Counted from the stretch's first letter, positions 33,804-43,924 are shown. The stretch: 64,000 nucleotides of DNA from Embleya sp042956465 (GCF_042956465.1 NZ_JBIBGL010000005.1:558001-622000); one strand, 5' to 3'. The notes: a model not told the origin generated them from the sequence alone. Translations and numbers: made by a program.

Positions 33804-35159
33804 TTACACCATCGTGGCCAGGATCTCCTCGACCATAGCCATGGTGGTACCCGGATGCAGGAAGGCAAAGCGGGCCACCGTCTCGCCCTCCCAACCGGTG
33901 GGCGTGACGAAGCCGACCTGGCCGGCGAGCAGCCGGTGCGACCACTGCAGGTAGTCGTCGGCGCTCCACCCGGTGCGGCGGAACAGCACGGCGGACAGCT
34001 CCGGGTCGCGGATCAGTTCCAGGTGCGGGGTGGCGCGGATCAGCTCCGCGGTGTCCCGGGCCAGGGTGAGCGCCACCTCGATCGCCTCGGTGTACGCGTC
34101 GGTGCCGTGCACCGCGAGCGAGAACCACAACGGCAGGCCGCGGGCCCGCCGGGTGAGGTGGTAGGCGTAGTCGGTCGGGTTCCACTCCTCGGGCGCGTCG
34201 GTGTGCAGGACGTCGAGGTAGGACGCGTCCTGGGTGTGCACGCCGCGGGCCGGGGCCGGGTTGCGGTACACCAGCGCCGCGCAGTCGAACGGCGCGAACA
34301 GCCACTTGTGCGGGTCGACCACGAAGGAGTCGGCCAGTTCGATCCCGTCGTAGCGGGCGCGCACGCTGGGCGCGAGCAGGCCCGCGCCGCCGTAGGCACC
34401 GTCCACGTGGAACCACAGGTCGCGCTCGCGGGCGACCGCGCCGATCCCGGCCAGGTCGTCGATGATGCCCGCGTTGGTGGTGCCGGCGGTGGCGACCACG
34501 CCCACCACGTCGTCCGCGTCCGGATCGGCGGCCAGGGCGGCGCGCAGCGCCTCGCCGGTGAGGCGGTGGTCGGTGGTCTTCACCACGAGCGGTTCCATGC
34601 CGATGATGTGCAGCGTGTTGCCGATCGAGGAGTGCGCCTGGTCGCTGACCGCGATCCGCAGACGGTCCCGGGCGGTGGCGCCGGTACGTCGCCGGCCCAT
34701 GTCCCGGGCGACCACGAGTGCGGACAGGTTGCCCGCCGAGCCGCCGCTGACGAAGCAGCCGCCGGCGCCCGCGGGCAGTCCGGCCAGGTCCGCGATCAGG
34801 CGCAGCACCTGGTTCTCGGCGGCCACCGCGCCGGCCGCCTCCAGCCAGGAGATGCCCTGGAGGGACGCGCACGAGACGACCATGTCGAACAGCAGCGCGG
34901 CCTTGGTCGGCGCGGCCGGGATGAAGGACAGGAAGCGCGGGCTGTCGCAGGAGATGACCGCGGGCGCGAGTTGGTCGGCGTAGATCGACATCACCTCGCC
35001 CGGGTCGTTGCCGTGCGCGCCGATCAGGCCGTCCAGCGCGCGGTCGAGCTTGTCCTTGCGCCCGGGGTGGTCCAGCGGCACCGGGTCCAGGGCGAGCCGC
35101 TCCCGCATGTAGTCGAAGACCAGGTCGGCGAGAGCGGGATCGTACCGGTGCATGCGCAT
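33804..35159 (-). CDS. PLP-dependent group II amino acid decarboxylase
   Basis: The 451-residue protein is of the aromatic-L-amino-acid/glutamate decarboxylase type, with SGGSAGNLSALVVARD, HSSIGNTLHIIG, the Asp in WFHVDGAYGG (about residue 253) and the PLP lysine at Lys285 in VDPHKWLFAPFD. It should produce an amine from an amino acid, with tyrosine, DOPA or tryptophan-like substrates possible. Lys285 and the Asp are intact. It lies 198 bases downstream of an Lrp-type regulator on the same strand, which may control it. Confidence 0.9.
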   Translation of the reverse strand: MRMHRYDPALADLVFDYMRERLALDPVPLDHPGRKDKLDRALDGLIGAHGNDPGEVMSIYADQLAPAVISCDSPRFLSFIPAAPTKAALLFDMVVSCASLQGISWLEAAGAVAAENQVLRLIADLAGLPAGAGGCFVSGGSAGNLSALVVARDMGRRRTGATARDRLRIAVSDQAHSSIGNTLHIIGMEPLVVKTTDHRLTGEALRAALAADPDADDVVGVVATAGTTNAGIIDDLAGIGAVARERDLWFHVDGAYGGAGLLAPSVRARYDGIELADSFVVDPHKWLFAPFDCAALVYRNPAPARGVHTQDASYLDVLHTDAPEEWNPTDYAYHLTRRARGLPLWFSLAVHGTDAYTEAIEVALTLARDTAELIRATPHLELIRDPELSAVLFRRTGWSADDYLQWSHRLLAGQVGFVTPTGWEGETVARFAFLHPGTTMAMVEEILATMV

Positions 35160-35357
35160 GTGGGCTCGGCAATCTCTCGGCGCGTTCGGGCGAGGCACCC
35201 GCGCAGGGTTGGGTGCCGCGGGGAGGGCGTTTCCCCCGCGGGTGGCGTTCTCACGAAAGCCGGATGAGGGTGCCGGGTCGGTCTGCACCGGCAGTTCAAA
35301 CCCTACGTACACGCGTGCGATCGGGCCAAGAGGTCGATCTTGCGCGCCGACGCCGAT

Positions 35358-35825
35358 CTATTGCGTCTCCACTCCCTGCCAGGCTGTTCCGTTGCGCCTG
35401 ACCAGCCTGGAAAGCACGACACAGCTCTTCGAACGCACCACGAACGGCTCTGCGGCGATCCGCTCCAGGACCCGCTCGAAGTGCTGCACGTCGGCCGCGA
35501 GCAGGTGGACCACCGCGTCCGCATCGCCGGTGACGGTGCTGGCCGAGACCACCTCGGGGAACTTCGCCAGCGCCTTGCCGATCTCGCTCGGCGAGGTGCG
35601 CCCGACGCAGTACAGCTCGACGAACGCCTCGGTGGTCCAGCCGAGCGCGGCGGGCTCGACCGACGCGGAGAAGCCGGTGATCACGCCGGCGGCGAGCAGC
35701 CGATCCACCCGCCGCTTGACCGCGGACGCGGACAGGCCGACCCGCGTGCCGATCTCGGCGTAGGTCGAGCGCGCGTCGTCGATGAGCGCGGTGATGATTC
35801 GGCTGTCCAACGGGTCCAGCGCCAT
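35358..35825 (-). CDS. Lrp/AsnC-family transcriptional regulator
   Basis: The 155-residue protein has the AsnC helix-turn-helix (LDPLDSRIITALIDDARSTYAEIGTRVGLSASAVKRRVDRLLAAGVI) followed by a RAM ligand domain (FPEVVSASTVTGDADAVVHLLAADVQHFERVLERI). Members bind amino acids and often control catabolic or transport genes. AGGAGA lies before the ATG at 35825. Its neighbour, the decarboxylase, is a plausible target. Confidence 0.92.
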   Translation of the reverse strand: MALDPLDSRIITALIDDARSTYAEIGTRVGLSASAVKRRVDRLLAAGVITGFSASVEPAALGWTTEAFVELYCVGRTSPSEIGKALAKFPEVVSASTVTGDADAVVHLLAADVQHFERVLERIAAEPFVVRSKSCVVLSRLVRRNGTAWQGVETQ

Positions 35826-36615
35826 CGATCGGGTCTCCTGGGTGCGGGTACGGGTCGGGCGGGTCGGGCGGGGATTCGGGGCGGCGGGGGGGCGGGCGGA
35901 CGGGGCACAGTGACGGTAGCCCACCTGGGCTTGGGTGCGGGGCCGTTGTGTGGCTGCTGCGGGGCCGGCTCGGGTTGTCGGCAGTCGCGGGGAGCCGCTG
36001 GGGCCGCGGGGGTCGCTGGGGACGCTGGGGCTGCGACGCGGGCTCCGGGTTGCGACCGCCGGTGAGGTGGTCGATGCGCGGCCGTGGTCGTTGTGCGGCG
36101 GTGGTCGTTGTGCGGCCGGATCCGGGCGATGTTGTCGGCGGCGACGCGGGCGGGGTGTGTGCGGGCTTGCCTCGCCGGCGGGCCGAGGCAAAAAAGGGCA
36201 AGCGCGGATTGTGGACGTCCCCGCAGAATCTGGTGGACGGCGAACTGACCGTTCGAGGCTGCCGCGCGCCCCGGTGGGCCGGGCGGGGCGGCGGGCGGGC
36301 GACTGCAACCGGCCGGAGGTATCGCATTCGGACGGGGCGAGTTGCCTGCGGGCGGGGCGAGTTGCCTCGGCAGGGTCGGCCGACGGCGATTCAGCCGGCG
36401 GTGGGGTGACGGCGGACGGCCGAGTCGATCGGCCCGGCTCGATCGACCCGGAACGGGTGGTGGCGTGTGGCGACGAACCGTCTGGCGCGAGGGGTCCTCT
36501 TCGTGGCGTGTACGGGCAGCTCCGCACGGTCCGCCCGCGCATAGCGTGAGGTGAGCCCGGGCCGGGCCCGCGCACGCGGGCCGGCTTCGGAGTACCGACA
36601 GAGGAGACGAGAAGA
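35826..36615. other. 790-bp gene-free region with short direct repeats
   Basis: No gene is convincing. GTGGTCGTTGTGCGGC occurs at 36084-36099 and 36101-36116, and CGGGGCGAGTTGCCT at 36333-36347 and 36353-36367. The first 60 bases are runs of GGGTCGGGC-like words. A GAGGAG for the next gene lies near 36600. Confidence 0.5.
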
Positions 36616-37218
36616 ATGAGTATCAAGGTCGCAGTGATCTACCACGACACCGCCGAGTGCGTTCGGGCGCTCGCCGACACGGTGGCGGCGGTCGCCTGGA
36701 ACACCGGCGCCGAGGTGCGGTTGCGCAGGCTGCCCGAGCCGACGCCGGATCGGCCACCGACCGACGCGAAGGCCGATCCACCGGCGACGACGCGCGATCT
36801 GACCTGGGCCGACGTCGTGGTGCTCGGCGCCCCGGCCCGGGACGGCGACGTCGTCGCGCTGTTGCGCCGGCTCGCCGACTCCGCCACCGCGCCGGCGACC
36901 GCGCCGGCCGCGCGCGAGATGCGGGACGAATGGGAACGCCGCACCGAGCAACAGGTGTTCGGCGTATTCGTCACCGCACCCGCCCCCGGTACGTTGCACG
37001 GCGGACTGATGCGCAGCTTCGGCATCGTCTACCGGCCCGTACCCGGCGATTCGACGAGCCGACCGAAGCACTCGGTCGCCGCACCCGCCCCCGCATCCCC
37101 ACCCGCCGGCGGCACGGAGGACCCGACGATGCTCTCCTTCGACCTGGCCCGGACGCAGACCCGCCGCTGCGTCGAGATCGCGGCCGCGCTCCGCGCCGAA
37201 CGGACCCTGACGGTCTGA
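36616..37218 (+). CDS. Flavodoxin/WrbA-like FMN protein
   Basis: The 200-residue protein opens with a flavodoxin-like strand and loop (VAVIYHDTAECVRALADTVA) and keeps WADVVVLGAPARDGDV and a late VFVTAPAPGTLHGGLMRSFG. These correspond to the three FMN-contact regions of WrbA/NAD(P)H:quinone oxidoreductase. The loops are altered (YHDTAE rather than the usual YSTYGH-like loop), so FMN binding is likely but not certain. GAGGAG precedes the ATG. Confidence 0.7.
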   Translation: MSIKVAVIYHDTAECVRALADTVAAVAWNTGAEVRLRRLPEPTPDRPPTDAKADPPATTRDLTWADVVVLGAPARDGDVVALLRRLADSATAPATAPAAREMRDEWERRTEQQVFGVFVTAPAPGTLHGGLMRSFGIVYRPVPGDSTSRPKHSVAAPAPASPPAGGTEDPTMLSFDLARTQTRRCVEIAAALRAERTLTV

Positions 37219-37666
37219 GCACGTCGAAGCGGCAGGGCGGGGGTTGCCGCGCGTGGGGGCCGGTCGAGGGGTGGCGGGAGGCGGCGTACGTGAGTCGAGC
37301 GGCAGAGCAGGGACTGCCGCACGCGGGCGACGAGTCGACCTCGCCCACGACGGGTCGTTCGTCCTCAGGCGGAGTGGTTCGGGTCGGACGGACATGGCCA
37401 ACGTGGTGAGATCGCCGCGGTCGGCGGAGCGGATCGTGACGGGTTGGTCGGCTCCGCGCAGGTCGAGGGGTTCCGTCCGGTCCGTCGTTGGTGGGCATGG
37501 GGGTTGCGCATCGTCCAATTCGCGCGGGGTTCGGGATATCGGTCCGGGAAGTGGATCTTGCCGGGTGGGCCGATGGTAGGTTTTCCGCGATTGTCAGCCG
37601 GTGCGACCGGATCCGGCCGCCTCATCGGGTCTGCCGGGCGGCGGCCGTGATGCGAAACGAGTCCCG
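37219..37666. other. 448-bp intergenic region
   Basis: I see no gene, repeat or hairpin that I would defend in these bases. It presumably carries the promoter of the lipoprotein-like gene at 37667. Confidence 0.35.
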
Positions 37667-38644
37667 ATGTCCGAGCACGGTACGCAACATGCGCACGACG
37701 CCCGCCGCACGACGGTCGCCACATCCCCTGCGCGCCCGAAGCGGCCATGGCGCCACCGGCGCCCCGAGACCGCGACCGCCGCCGAGAGCGAGACCGCGAC
37801 CGCGTCCTCGGTTGCCGCAACCCGACGGAGGCAGGTCCGGGGTATCGCGGTGGTCGCCTGCGTATCGGCCGTCCTGGCCGCGACCGGCGCGTGTGGGGGT
37901 GGCAACGGGGGAAGGGCCCTTGCCCCGGCTGCGGACACACGCCCGCCCGGGTCGTCGGCACCTCCCGTCGCGCCCGGCACGCCCGCGGCGTCGGCCTCCA
38001 CTCTCGCCTCACCCGGCGCCGCCCCGACGGGCTCCACGGGCCCGGCGCCGAGGCCGTGTGCGACCGTCACCGCGACCGCGAAGCCGACCCGGGGCACGCT
38101 CACCAAGGACGACCTGCGCTCGGCCTCGACCGACTCCGTGCCGCTGACCGGCGACGAGGTCTTCGGCCTCCCCGAACTCCCGTACAAATACCCGGGCGGC
38201 ACGCTGACCCGGACCTGCGTGAAGATCCTCGACACCTGCGCCCCGATCGCCACCGACGAAGCCGCCGAGTTGATCGAGAAGTTGGGGTGCACCCGCGCGG
38301 TCGCGGCGCTGTACGTGGACAAGGCCAACAACGTCCAGACCACCGTCGGCGTGCTGGAGATGCCCACCGCGATCGCCGCGGCAACGCTCGCCGAGAGCAA
38401 AGCGGGCTGGTACAACCAGGTCGTACAGCCGACCGACCCGATCACCAGGACGTTCGAGGACGGCGCCGCGTACAGCTGGGTCAGCGAATCGTTGTACCGC
38501 TACTTCATCTACGAGATCACCGGTCGTGTGGACGGTACGGACCGCACGCCGGCCGAGGTCGACAAGCACGTCGCGGCGCAGAACGCCGTCTACCACCTCG
38601 TGGGCGACTCCCTGGACCGCCGCTCGGCCGCGGCGGGGTCGTAG
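37667..38644 (+). CDS. Exported lipoprotein-like protein of unknown function
   Basis: The 325-residue protein has a long basic N-terminus, then a hydrophobic helix (GIAVVACVSAVLAATGAC, about residues 60-77) ending at a Cys that may be lipidated, though the lipobox TGAC is atypical. A Pro/Ser/Thr-rich linker and a folded domain with four Cys (TCVKILDTCAP, LGCTRAV) follow. It ends YFIYEITGRVDGTDRTPAE. The family is not recognised. Confidence 0.7.
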   Translation: MSEHGTQHAHDARRTTVATSPARPKRPWRHRRPETATAAESETATASSVAATRRRQVRGIAVVACVSAVLAATGACGGGNGGRALAPAADTRPPGSSAPPVAPGTPAASASTLASPGAAPTGSTGPAPRPCATVTATAKPTRGTLTKDDLRSASTDSVPLTGDEVFGLPELPYKYPGGTLTRTCVKILDTCAPIATDEAAELIEKLGCTRAVAALYVDKANNVQTTVGVLEMPTAIAAATLAESKAGWYNQVVQPTDPITRTFEDGAAYSWVSESLYRYFIYEITGRVDGTDRTPAEVDKHVAAQNAVYHLVGDSLDRRSAAAGS

Positions 38645-38860
38645 ACCCGCGGTCGTGCCCGGCCGGTCGGCACGCCGCCCGACGGCAGGCCCGAGCAAAA
38701 GCCGCCGGAAACGGTGCGGGGGGCGGTAGGCACCGGTTCCAGCGCGCTGCTTTCGTGGGGTCGTGGTGGTCGCCGAAGGATCACGCGGGTCGGGACGATC
38801 GCCGAGGGGTCACGCTCGCGCCGTTCCGCCGACCGCGTCGAATACCAAAAGGGGTCGAGC

Positions 38861-40045
38861 CTAGGCAACCAGCGTCGACGAGTCGGCGGTCCGGGTCGGG
38901 ACCGCCGTCGTGGGGTTCGGCGTTGCGCTGCCTTGGGGTTTCGGAAAGGCGCCCGGGAAGTCGGGAAAGGTGAGGGTCTGGGCGCGCAGCAGCTCCACGG
39001 CGGCGCGCGGCGACGGGTCCTTGAGGCGCAGTTGTCGGGCGGCGCTGCTGCCCTCTTCCAACAGTCGTCGCGCGACGGTCCGGACGAAGGCGAGGTCGCC
39101 GGAGGCGACCAGGTCCGGCATCAGTTCCTCGATCAGTTGCCACACGACCACGCGCGCCGAATCGGTGGCCATCGTCGTCGGGTCGATCAAAAGGCCTTCC
39201 AGTCCCGAGCGGGCGGCCCGCCAGGTCGCGGCGCGCAACCATGCCTGGGAATGCCGTCGGGGTTGTTCGCCGTTCTCGGCCGCCCGAACGCCGCGTTGCA
39301 CGAGGGCGCGGAAGAGGAGGGCGATCAGGACGGAGGTGTCCACGTCGGGACAGGCGTCGCAGATGCGCATCTCGATCGTCGGTACATGCGAGGACAGGCG
39401 CAGGTCCTGGTAGTGCATGCCGAGGTCGAGGATCACCCCCGAGCGGACCATGCCCTCCAACATGTCGTCGTACTCTCGGGCCGAGGCGAAGTCGTCCGCC
39501 GGGCCCGCCGAGGGCCACCGCTGCCAGAGCATGTTGCGCCAACTCGCGTAGCCGGTGTCGACGCCGAGCCAGTAGGGGGAACTCGCCGACAGCGCCAGGA
39601 GGGTGGGCAGGTGCGGGGAGATCCAGGACATCGCCCGTGCGGCCACGTCCCGATCCTCCACGCCGACGTGCACATGCAGACCGCACACCACCTGTTCGTC
39701 CGCCACCAACGCGTAGTCGCGCTTGATCGCGGCATAACGCTCCCCCGCGGCCTGTGGCGAGTCCGTCAGTTCCATCGACGGCGCGGTCCCCGAGGCGATC
39801 ACCGCGACCCCGATCTTCTCCGCGGCCTCGGCCAAGAGCGTGCGGGAGCGGATCAAGTCGGCGCGCAGATCCGCCAGTTCGAGATGGGGTTCGCTGTTGG
39901 TCTCGATGGAGGCTTCCTTGGCTTCGCCGGTGAAACCAACCGCCGGAAGCTCGGCGAGCAGTTCCGTACCGGCCGGGGTCAACCGCCCCGTCCGTCGGTC
40001 GACGATGTGAAACTCTTCTTCGACACCCACAGTCCGAATCGACAT
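38861..40045 (-). CDS. YbdK-type carboxylate-amine ligase (glutamate-cysteine ligase family 2)
   Basis: The 394-residue protein has the GCS2 signatures VGVEEEFHIVDRRTGRL (residues 5-21), KEASIETNSEPHLELADLRADL, CGLHVHVGVED (metal/substrate site) and PTIEMRICDACPDVD. The family joins glutamate or a related acid to an amine with ATP; most YbdK proteins have weak glutamate-cysteine ligase activity. An AGGGGG lies seven bases before the ATG. Its true product here is unknown. Confidence 0.88.
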   Translation of the reverse strand: MSIRTVGVEEEFHIVDRRTGRLTPAGTELLAELPAVGFTGEAKEASIETNSEPHLELADLRADLIRSRTLLAEAAEKIGVAVIASGTAPSMELTDSPQAAGERYAAIKRDYALVADEQVVCGLHVHVGVEDRDVAARAMSWISPHLPTLLALSASSPYWLGVDTGYASWRNMLWQRWPSAGPADDFASAREYDDMLEGMVRSGVILDLGMHYQDLRLSSHVPTIEMRICDACPDVDTSVLIALLFRALVQRGVRAAENGEQPRRHSQAWLRAATWRAARSGLEGLLIDPTTMATDSARVVVWQLIEELMPDLVASGDLAFVRTVARRLLEEGSSAARQLRLKDPSPRAAVELLRAQTLTFPDFPGAFPKPQGSATPNPTTAVPTRTADSSTLVA

Positions 40046-40908
40046 ATGTCCCCCTGAGATGTGTATCGCGTCGGTTGTCGTGCGCGGCGCGTCCGATGGC
40101 GGCGCCGGATCCATACCCGTGGAACGGGACTGCTCGAATTCGGTGCGGCAACCGGCGCCGACGGCTCGCGCAAGTCCGTGCCGACGGTCCGAGGTGCCCG
40201 AAACCCATTGACCTACAAGGCCGTTGGACAAGACTGCGACCCCGTGACCGCGATGCCAAGTCCCATTGGGTCCAGGAAGTCTTGCGCTCAGCGCGCCGGG
40301 TTCTGGGCCTCGATCGCGCACGGTCACGAATAGGGGCGACGCATCCCGTTCGTCACCCCGCGCACGGGCCCGTACACACTGTGGGGCCGATCGGTGCGCG
40401 ATATGGCTATCGATCGCGGACGGCGACATCGAGGATGAGGCCGACCCACGAACAGGCTCGGGCTTGGTTCACGCTGCCGTGACCGAGACCGACCGTGCGA
40501 GCCTGCTCGTCGTGTCCCCCGTCGTCCGGCGCGGGTCCGCAGGCGGCACGGGCGTCGCGAGGACCCCGCCGGGCACGCGGGAGGCGCGAGCGGAAGGGCA
40601 CGTGACCGCCCCGGCGCCCCTTCCACTCGGCCGGCTCGGCGCTCCGCTTACGAGCCCTTCGCGTCCGCCCGGCGACACTCCCCGTACGTGTCCCACCCGT
40701 GTGCCCGGCGGCGTTCCTCTTGCGTGTCCTACGAGACCGCCCGGCGCCCCTCTTCCCGCAAGTCGCCGCCGGGTGGCGGTGGTCGACCGCCGACAGCGAA
40801 TCACGGAACGACGACGGCCGTCCAGGGCTCGGCACCATCCGGTCCCTCATGGTGCTGTGAGGGAACCGTGATGGGCCCTCCCCCTTGGCATCCGAGGCAT
40901 TGGATCCC
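40046..40908. other. 863-bp gene-free region upstream of the first VWA operon
   Basis: I could not support a gene on either strand. The part at 40560-40760 consists of degenerate words such as GCCCGGCG and CGTGTCC(C/T)AC, reading as Arg/Gly-rich peptides in all frames. A GAGG at 40893-40896 may serve the VWA gene. No TTGC-N4-GCAA element of the type seen at 48.3-48.6 kb was found here. Confidence 0.45.
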
Positions 40909-42309
40909 ATGATCGACTTCGTGATCCGATACCTACGCACCCGCTCGGCCGTTGCCTTGGGCGCGGTGACCCTGGCGCTGTACGGGCCGGTGTCCGCCGC
41001 GGCGGCCGACCCCGCTCCACCGGCCGAGGCGGTGCCGGCCAAGGTGGAGTTGGTACTCGACCTGTCCGGTTCGATGAAACAGAACGACGCCGGCGGGCAG
41101 ACCCGCCTGGAGGCCGCCAAGCAGGCGGTGAACCGCATCATCGACGCGGCTCCCGCCAACGCCCAGGTGGGCATCCGCGTCTACGGCGCCACGTATCCCG
41201 ACACGGACAAGGCCGCCGGCTGCGCCGACACCCAACTCCTGGTACCGGTCGCGGTGATGGGCGAGGGCGCCAAGACCGCGGCCAGGCAGCGGGTCGCCGC
41301 CCTGAACGCCGTGGGCTTCACTCCCATCGGCAACGCCCTGCGCGCCGCCTCCGACGACCTCGGCACCCAGGGCGAGCGACACGTCATCCTGGTCTCCGAC
41401 GGCGAGGACACCTGCGCACCTCCGCAACCCTGCGAGGTGGCCAGGGAGTTGAACGCGCGCGGCACGAAGTTGACGGTCGACACGGTCGGCTTCAACGTCT
41501 CCGGGGCGGCCCGGGAGCAACTCAAGTGCATCTCCACCGCCGGCGGTGGGGTCTACGCCGACGCGAACGACACCGACTCGCTGGTCTCCAACATGTCCAG
41601 CCTCTTTCGACGGGCCTGGACCCCCTACGACGCGTCCGGCCGACCCATCCGGGGGGCGACGACCGGCTGTGCGAACGCGCCGATGGTCGAGGACGGTCAG
41701 TACCTCGACGCCTTCGTCACCAGTCGGGACCTGTGGTACCGCATTCGCAAGAACCCGGACGAGGACCTTGCCATCGGCGCCACCGCGATCTTCTCCGAAC
41801 GCATGCGCGCGGGCGACGACCGGGAGAACTCGGCCTTTCTGACCCACCTGTTCATCCGTTCGGGTCCCGCGGACCAACCCCAGAGCTGGATTCTGAAGGA
41901 GGGCGTCGCCTTGGAGGCGAACAACATCGTCACCACCGGCGCGAACGGCGGGTCGAACAGCACCGCCCGGGCCCCGGACGGAATCGGCTGCCTGCGCATC
42001 TCGCACAACGCCGAGGTCGATCCGCAGCGCCGGATCCTGCTCGAACTCCTGATCAGCCATCCCAAGCGTCCCGGTGCGGTGAACGCCGCGAACAATCCCG
42101 CACCCGAGCGCTCCGCACCCGTTGCGAGCGGCGCGCCCTCCGGGGCACCCGGCACCGACACCCGCGCCCGGGTCACCGCGTCCTCGGACGACGACGGCGG
42201 ACCCGGCACCGCGGTGACCGTCGGCCTGATCGCCGGCGCCGTGTTGCTGGGCGGCGGGCTCGGGTCGTTCCTGGCCGGTTCCCGGCGTGGGCAGAGGGGG
42301 CAGGCGTGA
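40909..42309 (+). CDS. Membrane-anchored von Willebrand A-domain protein (operon form)
   Basis: The 466-residue protein has a signal peptide (SAVALGAVTLALYGPVSAAAA, about residues 13-33). The VWA domain has an intact MIDAS: DLSGS (Asp51, Ser53, Ser55), Thr in GFTPIG and Asp in LVSDGEDTCAPPQPC. A second extracellular domain is followed by a C-terminal anchor helix (GTAVTVGLIAGAVLLGGGLGSFLAGS) and a basic tail. The domain should bind a divalent metal and a protein ligand. Its VWA part closely resembles that of the gene ending at 46494. The stop overlaps the next gene's GTG. Confidence 0.88.
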   Translation: MIDFVIRYLRTRSAVALGAVTLALYGPVSAAAADPAPPAEAVPAKVELVLDLSGSMKQNDAGGQTRLEAAKQAVNRIIDAAPANAQVGIRVYGATYPDTDKAAGCADTQLLVPVAVMGEGAKTAARQRVAALNAVGFTPIGNALRAASDDLGTQGERHVILVSDGEDTCAPPQPCEVARELNARGTKLTVDTVGFNVSGAAREQLKCISTAGGGVYADANDTDSLVSNMSSLFRRAWTPYDASGRPIRGATTGCANAPMVEDGQYLDAFVTSRDLWYRIRKNPDEDLAIGATAIFSERMRAGDDRENSAFLTHLFIRSGPADQPQSWILKEGVALEANNIVTTGANGGSNSTARAPDGIGCLRISHNAEVDPQRRILLELLISHPKRPGAVNAANNPAPERSAPVASGAPSGAPGTDTRARVTASSDDDGGPGTAVTVGLIAGAVLLGGGLGSFLAGSRRGQRGQA

Positions 42310-43493
42310 ACGGCGTCATGCGCGTACGCGGGGCACTGGCCGCGGTCGCCGCGGTCCTGGCCGTACCGGCCGTCGGCGTGGTGGCCGCCACTCCCGCGGC
42401 GGCTGCCGACGGCCCGAGCGGTTTCTCCTTCAACAGCGCCGGCGAAATCGGACCGGGGGTCCACCGCGAGAGCATGGTCGTGGGCGACTTTCTCTTCTGG
42501 CGGGTGTTCGTGCAACCCGGACAGAAGCTCTCGATCAAGGGGTCCGTCGACATTCCGACCGACTTCCCACACAAGCAGGGTCCCCGGTTCGTCCTCAACC
42601 TCTACAACCCGCTGCGCGAGGCCATTCCGCTCCTGGACAACCCGACGAACCAAATCCTGCCCGGAACCACCCACTTCGAGGCCACCTCGGGTGCGTGGAC
42701 GGTGGGGGACGGCAAGAAGTACGAGAACTTCGACGGCACCAAAGGCTCGTTCAAGGAGTTCAAGGACGACAAGTACGCGCTGCGTGGCTCCTATTACATC
42801 CAGATGTCCATCTCGGGCGCCCAGGGGCCCCAGCGCGGCATCGTGGTGCCGGTGAAGCTGGAGGTGTCGGTCGAGGGCACCGTGGTCCAACGTCCCGATC
42901 AGCCGGCCGGCCCCGAGGAGGACCCTCGCCCGACGGGCGGCACGGTCCCCGAGGCACCTCCCTCGGGGGCGACGCAAACGCTCGCGAGCGGTACCGCGCC
43001 GCCGGTGGCGGGTACGGGCGGCAACTCGTCCTCGGTGGCCTCCGATTGGAGTACGCCGGCGGGCGGCGCGGTGTTCGCCCTCCTGCTCGCGGCGGGCCTC
43101 GGTTACCTGCTGCGCCGTCGGTTCGCCGGCACCGCGCCCGCACCCTCGGCCTCGCCGTGGACCGCGCACATGTCGCCGACCGCTCCGGCGCACCCACCCA
43201 CCGCGGCATCCCCGTCGCCGTCCACCGGACCCACGGTGTCCGCTCCCGCGCCGCCACCCACCCGCCCGGTCGCGCAACCGCGCCCCGCACACCCCGACAC
43301 GCCGCCACCCACCCGCCCGGTGGCGCAGCCTCGGCCCGAACACCCCGATCCGGCGCCACCCTCGACGACGTGGCGACCCGACCAAGCCACGTACGCCCCG
43401 GGCACGGCACCCGAATCGCACGAGGTGACCCAGGCGTTCGAAACCCCCCGCCGCCCGGAGCACCCGCCCGGCACCCCGCCGCACTCGCACTGA
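42306..43493 (+). CDS. Membrane-anchored beta-rich surface protein partnering the VWA protein
   Basis: The 395-residue protein has a signal peptide (ALAAVAAVLAVPAVGVVAATPAAAA) and an extracellular domain (about residues 40-205; FSFNSAGEIGPGVHRESMVVGDFLFWRVFVQPGQKLSI, VLNLYNPLREAIP). A transmembrane helix near 255-277 and a long Pro/Thr-rich cytoplasmic tail with repeated PPPTRPVAQPRP follow. The folded domain matches the C-terminal half of the VWA protein encoded at 46494-48329 (FYRVRLDWGQSLAF, FYNPIREQL). The GTG at 42306 overlaps the upstream stop (GTGA); the two proteins probably act together. Confidence 0.82.
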   Translation: MNGVMRVRGALAAVAAVLAVPAVGVVAATPAAAADGPSGFSFNSAGEIGPGVHRESMVVGDFLFWRVFVQPGQKLSIKGSVDIPTDFPHKQGPRFVLNLYNPLREAIPLLDNPTNQILPGTTHFEATSGAWTVGDGKKYENFDGTKGSFKEFKDDKYALRGSYYIQMSISGAQGPQRGIVVPVKLEVSVEGTVVQRPDQPAGPEEDPRPTGGTVPEAPPSGATQTLASGTAPPVAGTGGNSSSVASDWSTPAGGAVFALLLAAGLGYLLRRRFAGTAPAPSASPWTAHMSPTAPAHPPTAASPSPSTGPTVSAPAPPPTRPVAQPRPAHPDTPPPTRPVAQPRPEHPDPAPPSTTWRPDQATYAPGTAPESHEVTQAFETPRRPEHPPGTPPHSH

Positions 43494-43632
43494 ACCACGG
43501 GCTGCGAACCACGAGCCGGGAGCTGCGAACCGGAACCACCGGTTACGAACCACCCGCTGCGAACCACCGGCTTCGGCTACCTACTACGACCTACGCCCCA
43601 CAACGACAACCCATTTCGAGCCCTCGCGCCCA

Positions 43633-43669
43633 CGTGATGCCCCGGTGGCCAATCCACCGGGGCATCACG
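43633..43669 (+). terminator. Strong perfect hairpin after the VWA operon
   Basis: CGTGATGCCCCGGTGG and CCACCGGGGCATCACG pair over 16 bases with a five-base loop (CCAAT). It lies 140 bases after the stop of the operon at 43493. It lacks a U-run but is the most stable stem seen in the window and is likely a terminator. Confidence 0.75.
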
Positions 43670-43719
43670 CGTTCCGTGCCGGCCCTTCCACGGGACGGGC
43701 GGAGCCGGTGCGCGGCCGT

Positions 43720-43740
43720 GGTTGCAACGTTGCTGCAACC
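43720..43740. promoter_or_regulatory. Inverted repeat GGTTGCA-N7-TGCAACC
   Basis: This perfect seven-base dyad with a seven-base centre (ACGTTGC) lies about 185 bases upstream of the methyltransferase gene. Its TTGCA/TGCAA arms resemble the TTGC-N4-GCAA elements at 48.3-48.6 kb, with different spacing. Confidence 0.55.
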
Positions 43741-43924
43741 CCCCTTCGGCGACTGGTGGAAGGGCGTCCGCTCGCGCACACTGCCGGAACGCAGGTCGGC
43801 AACCCCATGGCCGATGCCGAAGGAGACACCTGCCCTGCGTACGGCGGTTCGGCGGCGAGGAGTTGTGCCGCGCCGTCCGCGCCGATGGTCGGGCCGAACC
43901 GCGACCCGAGAATCGGGAAGGTCG

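Larger units (their letters stand above)
43494..43924. other. 431-bp intergenic region with tandem words, a strong hairpin and a TTGCA dyad
   Basis: From 43492 to about 43578 there are degenerate copies of GCTGCGAACCAC. A 16-pair hairpin follows at 43633-43669 and a perfect inverted repeat at 43720-43740. No gene is evident. Confidence 0.6.
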
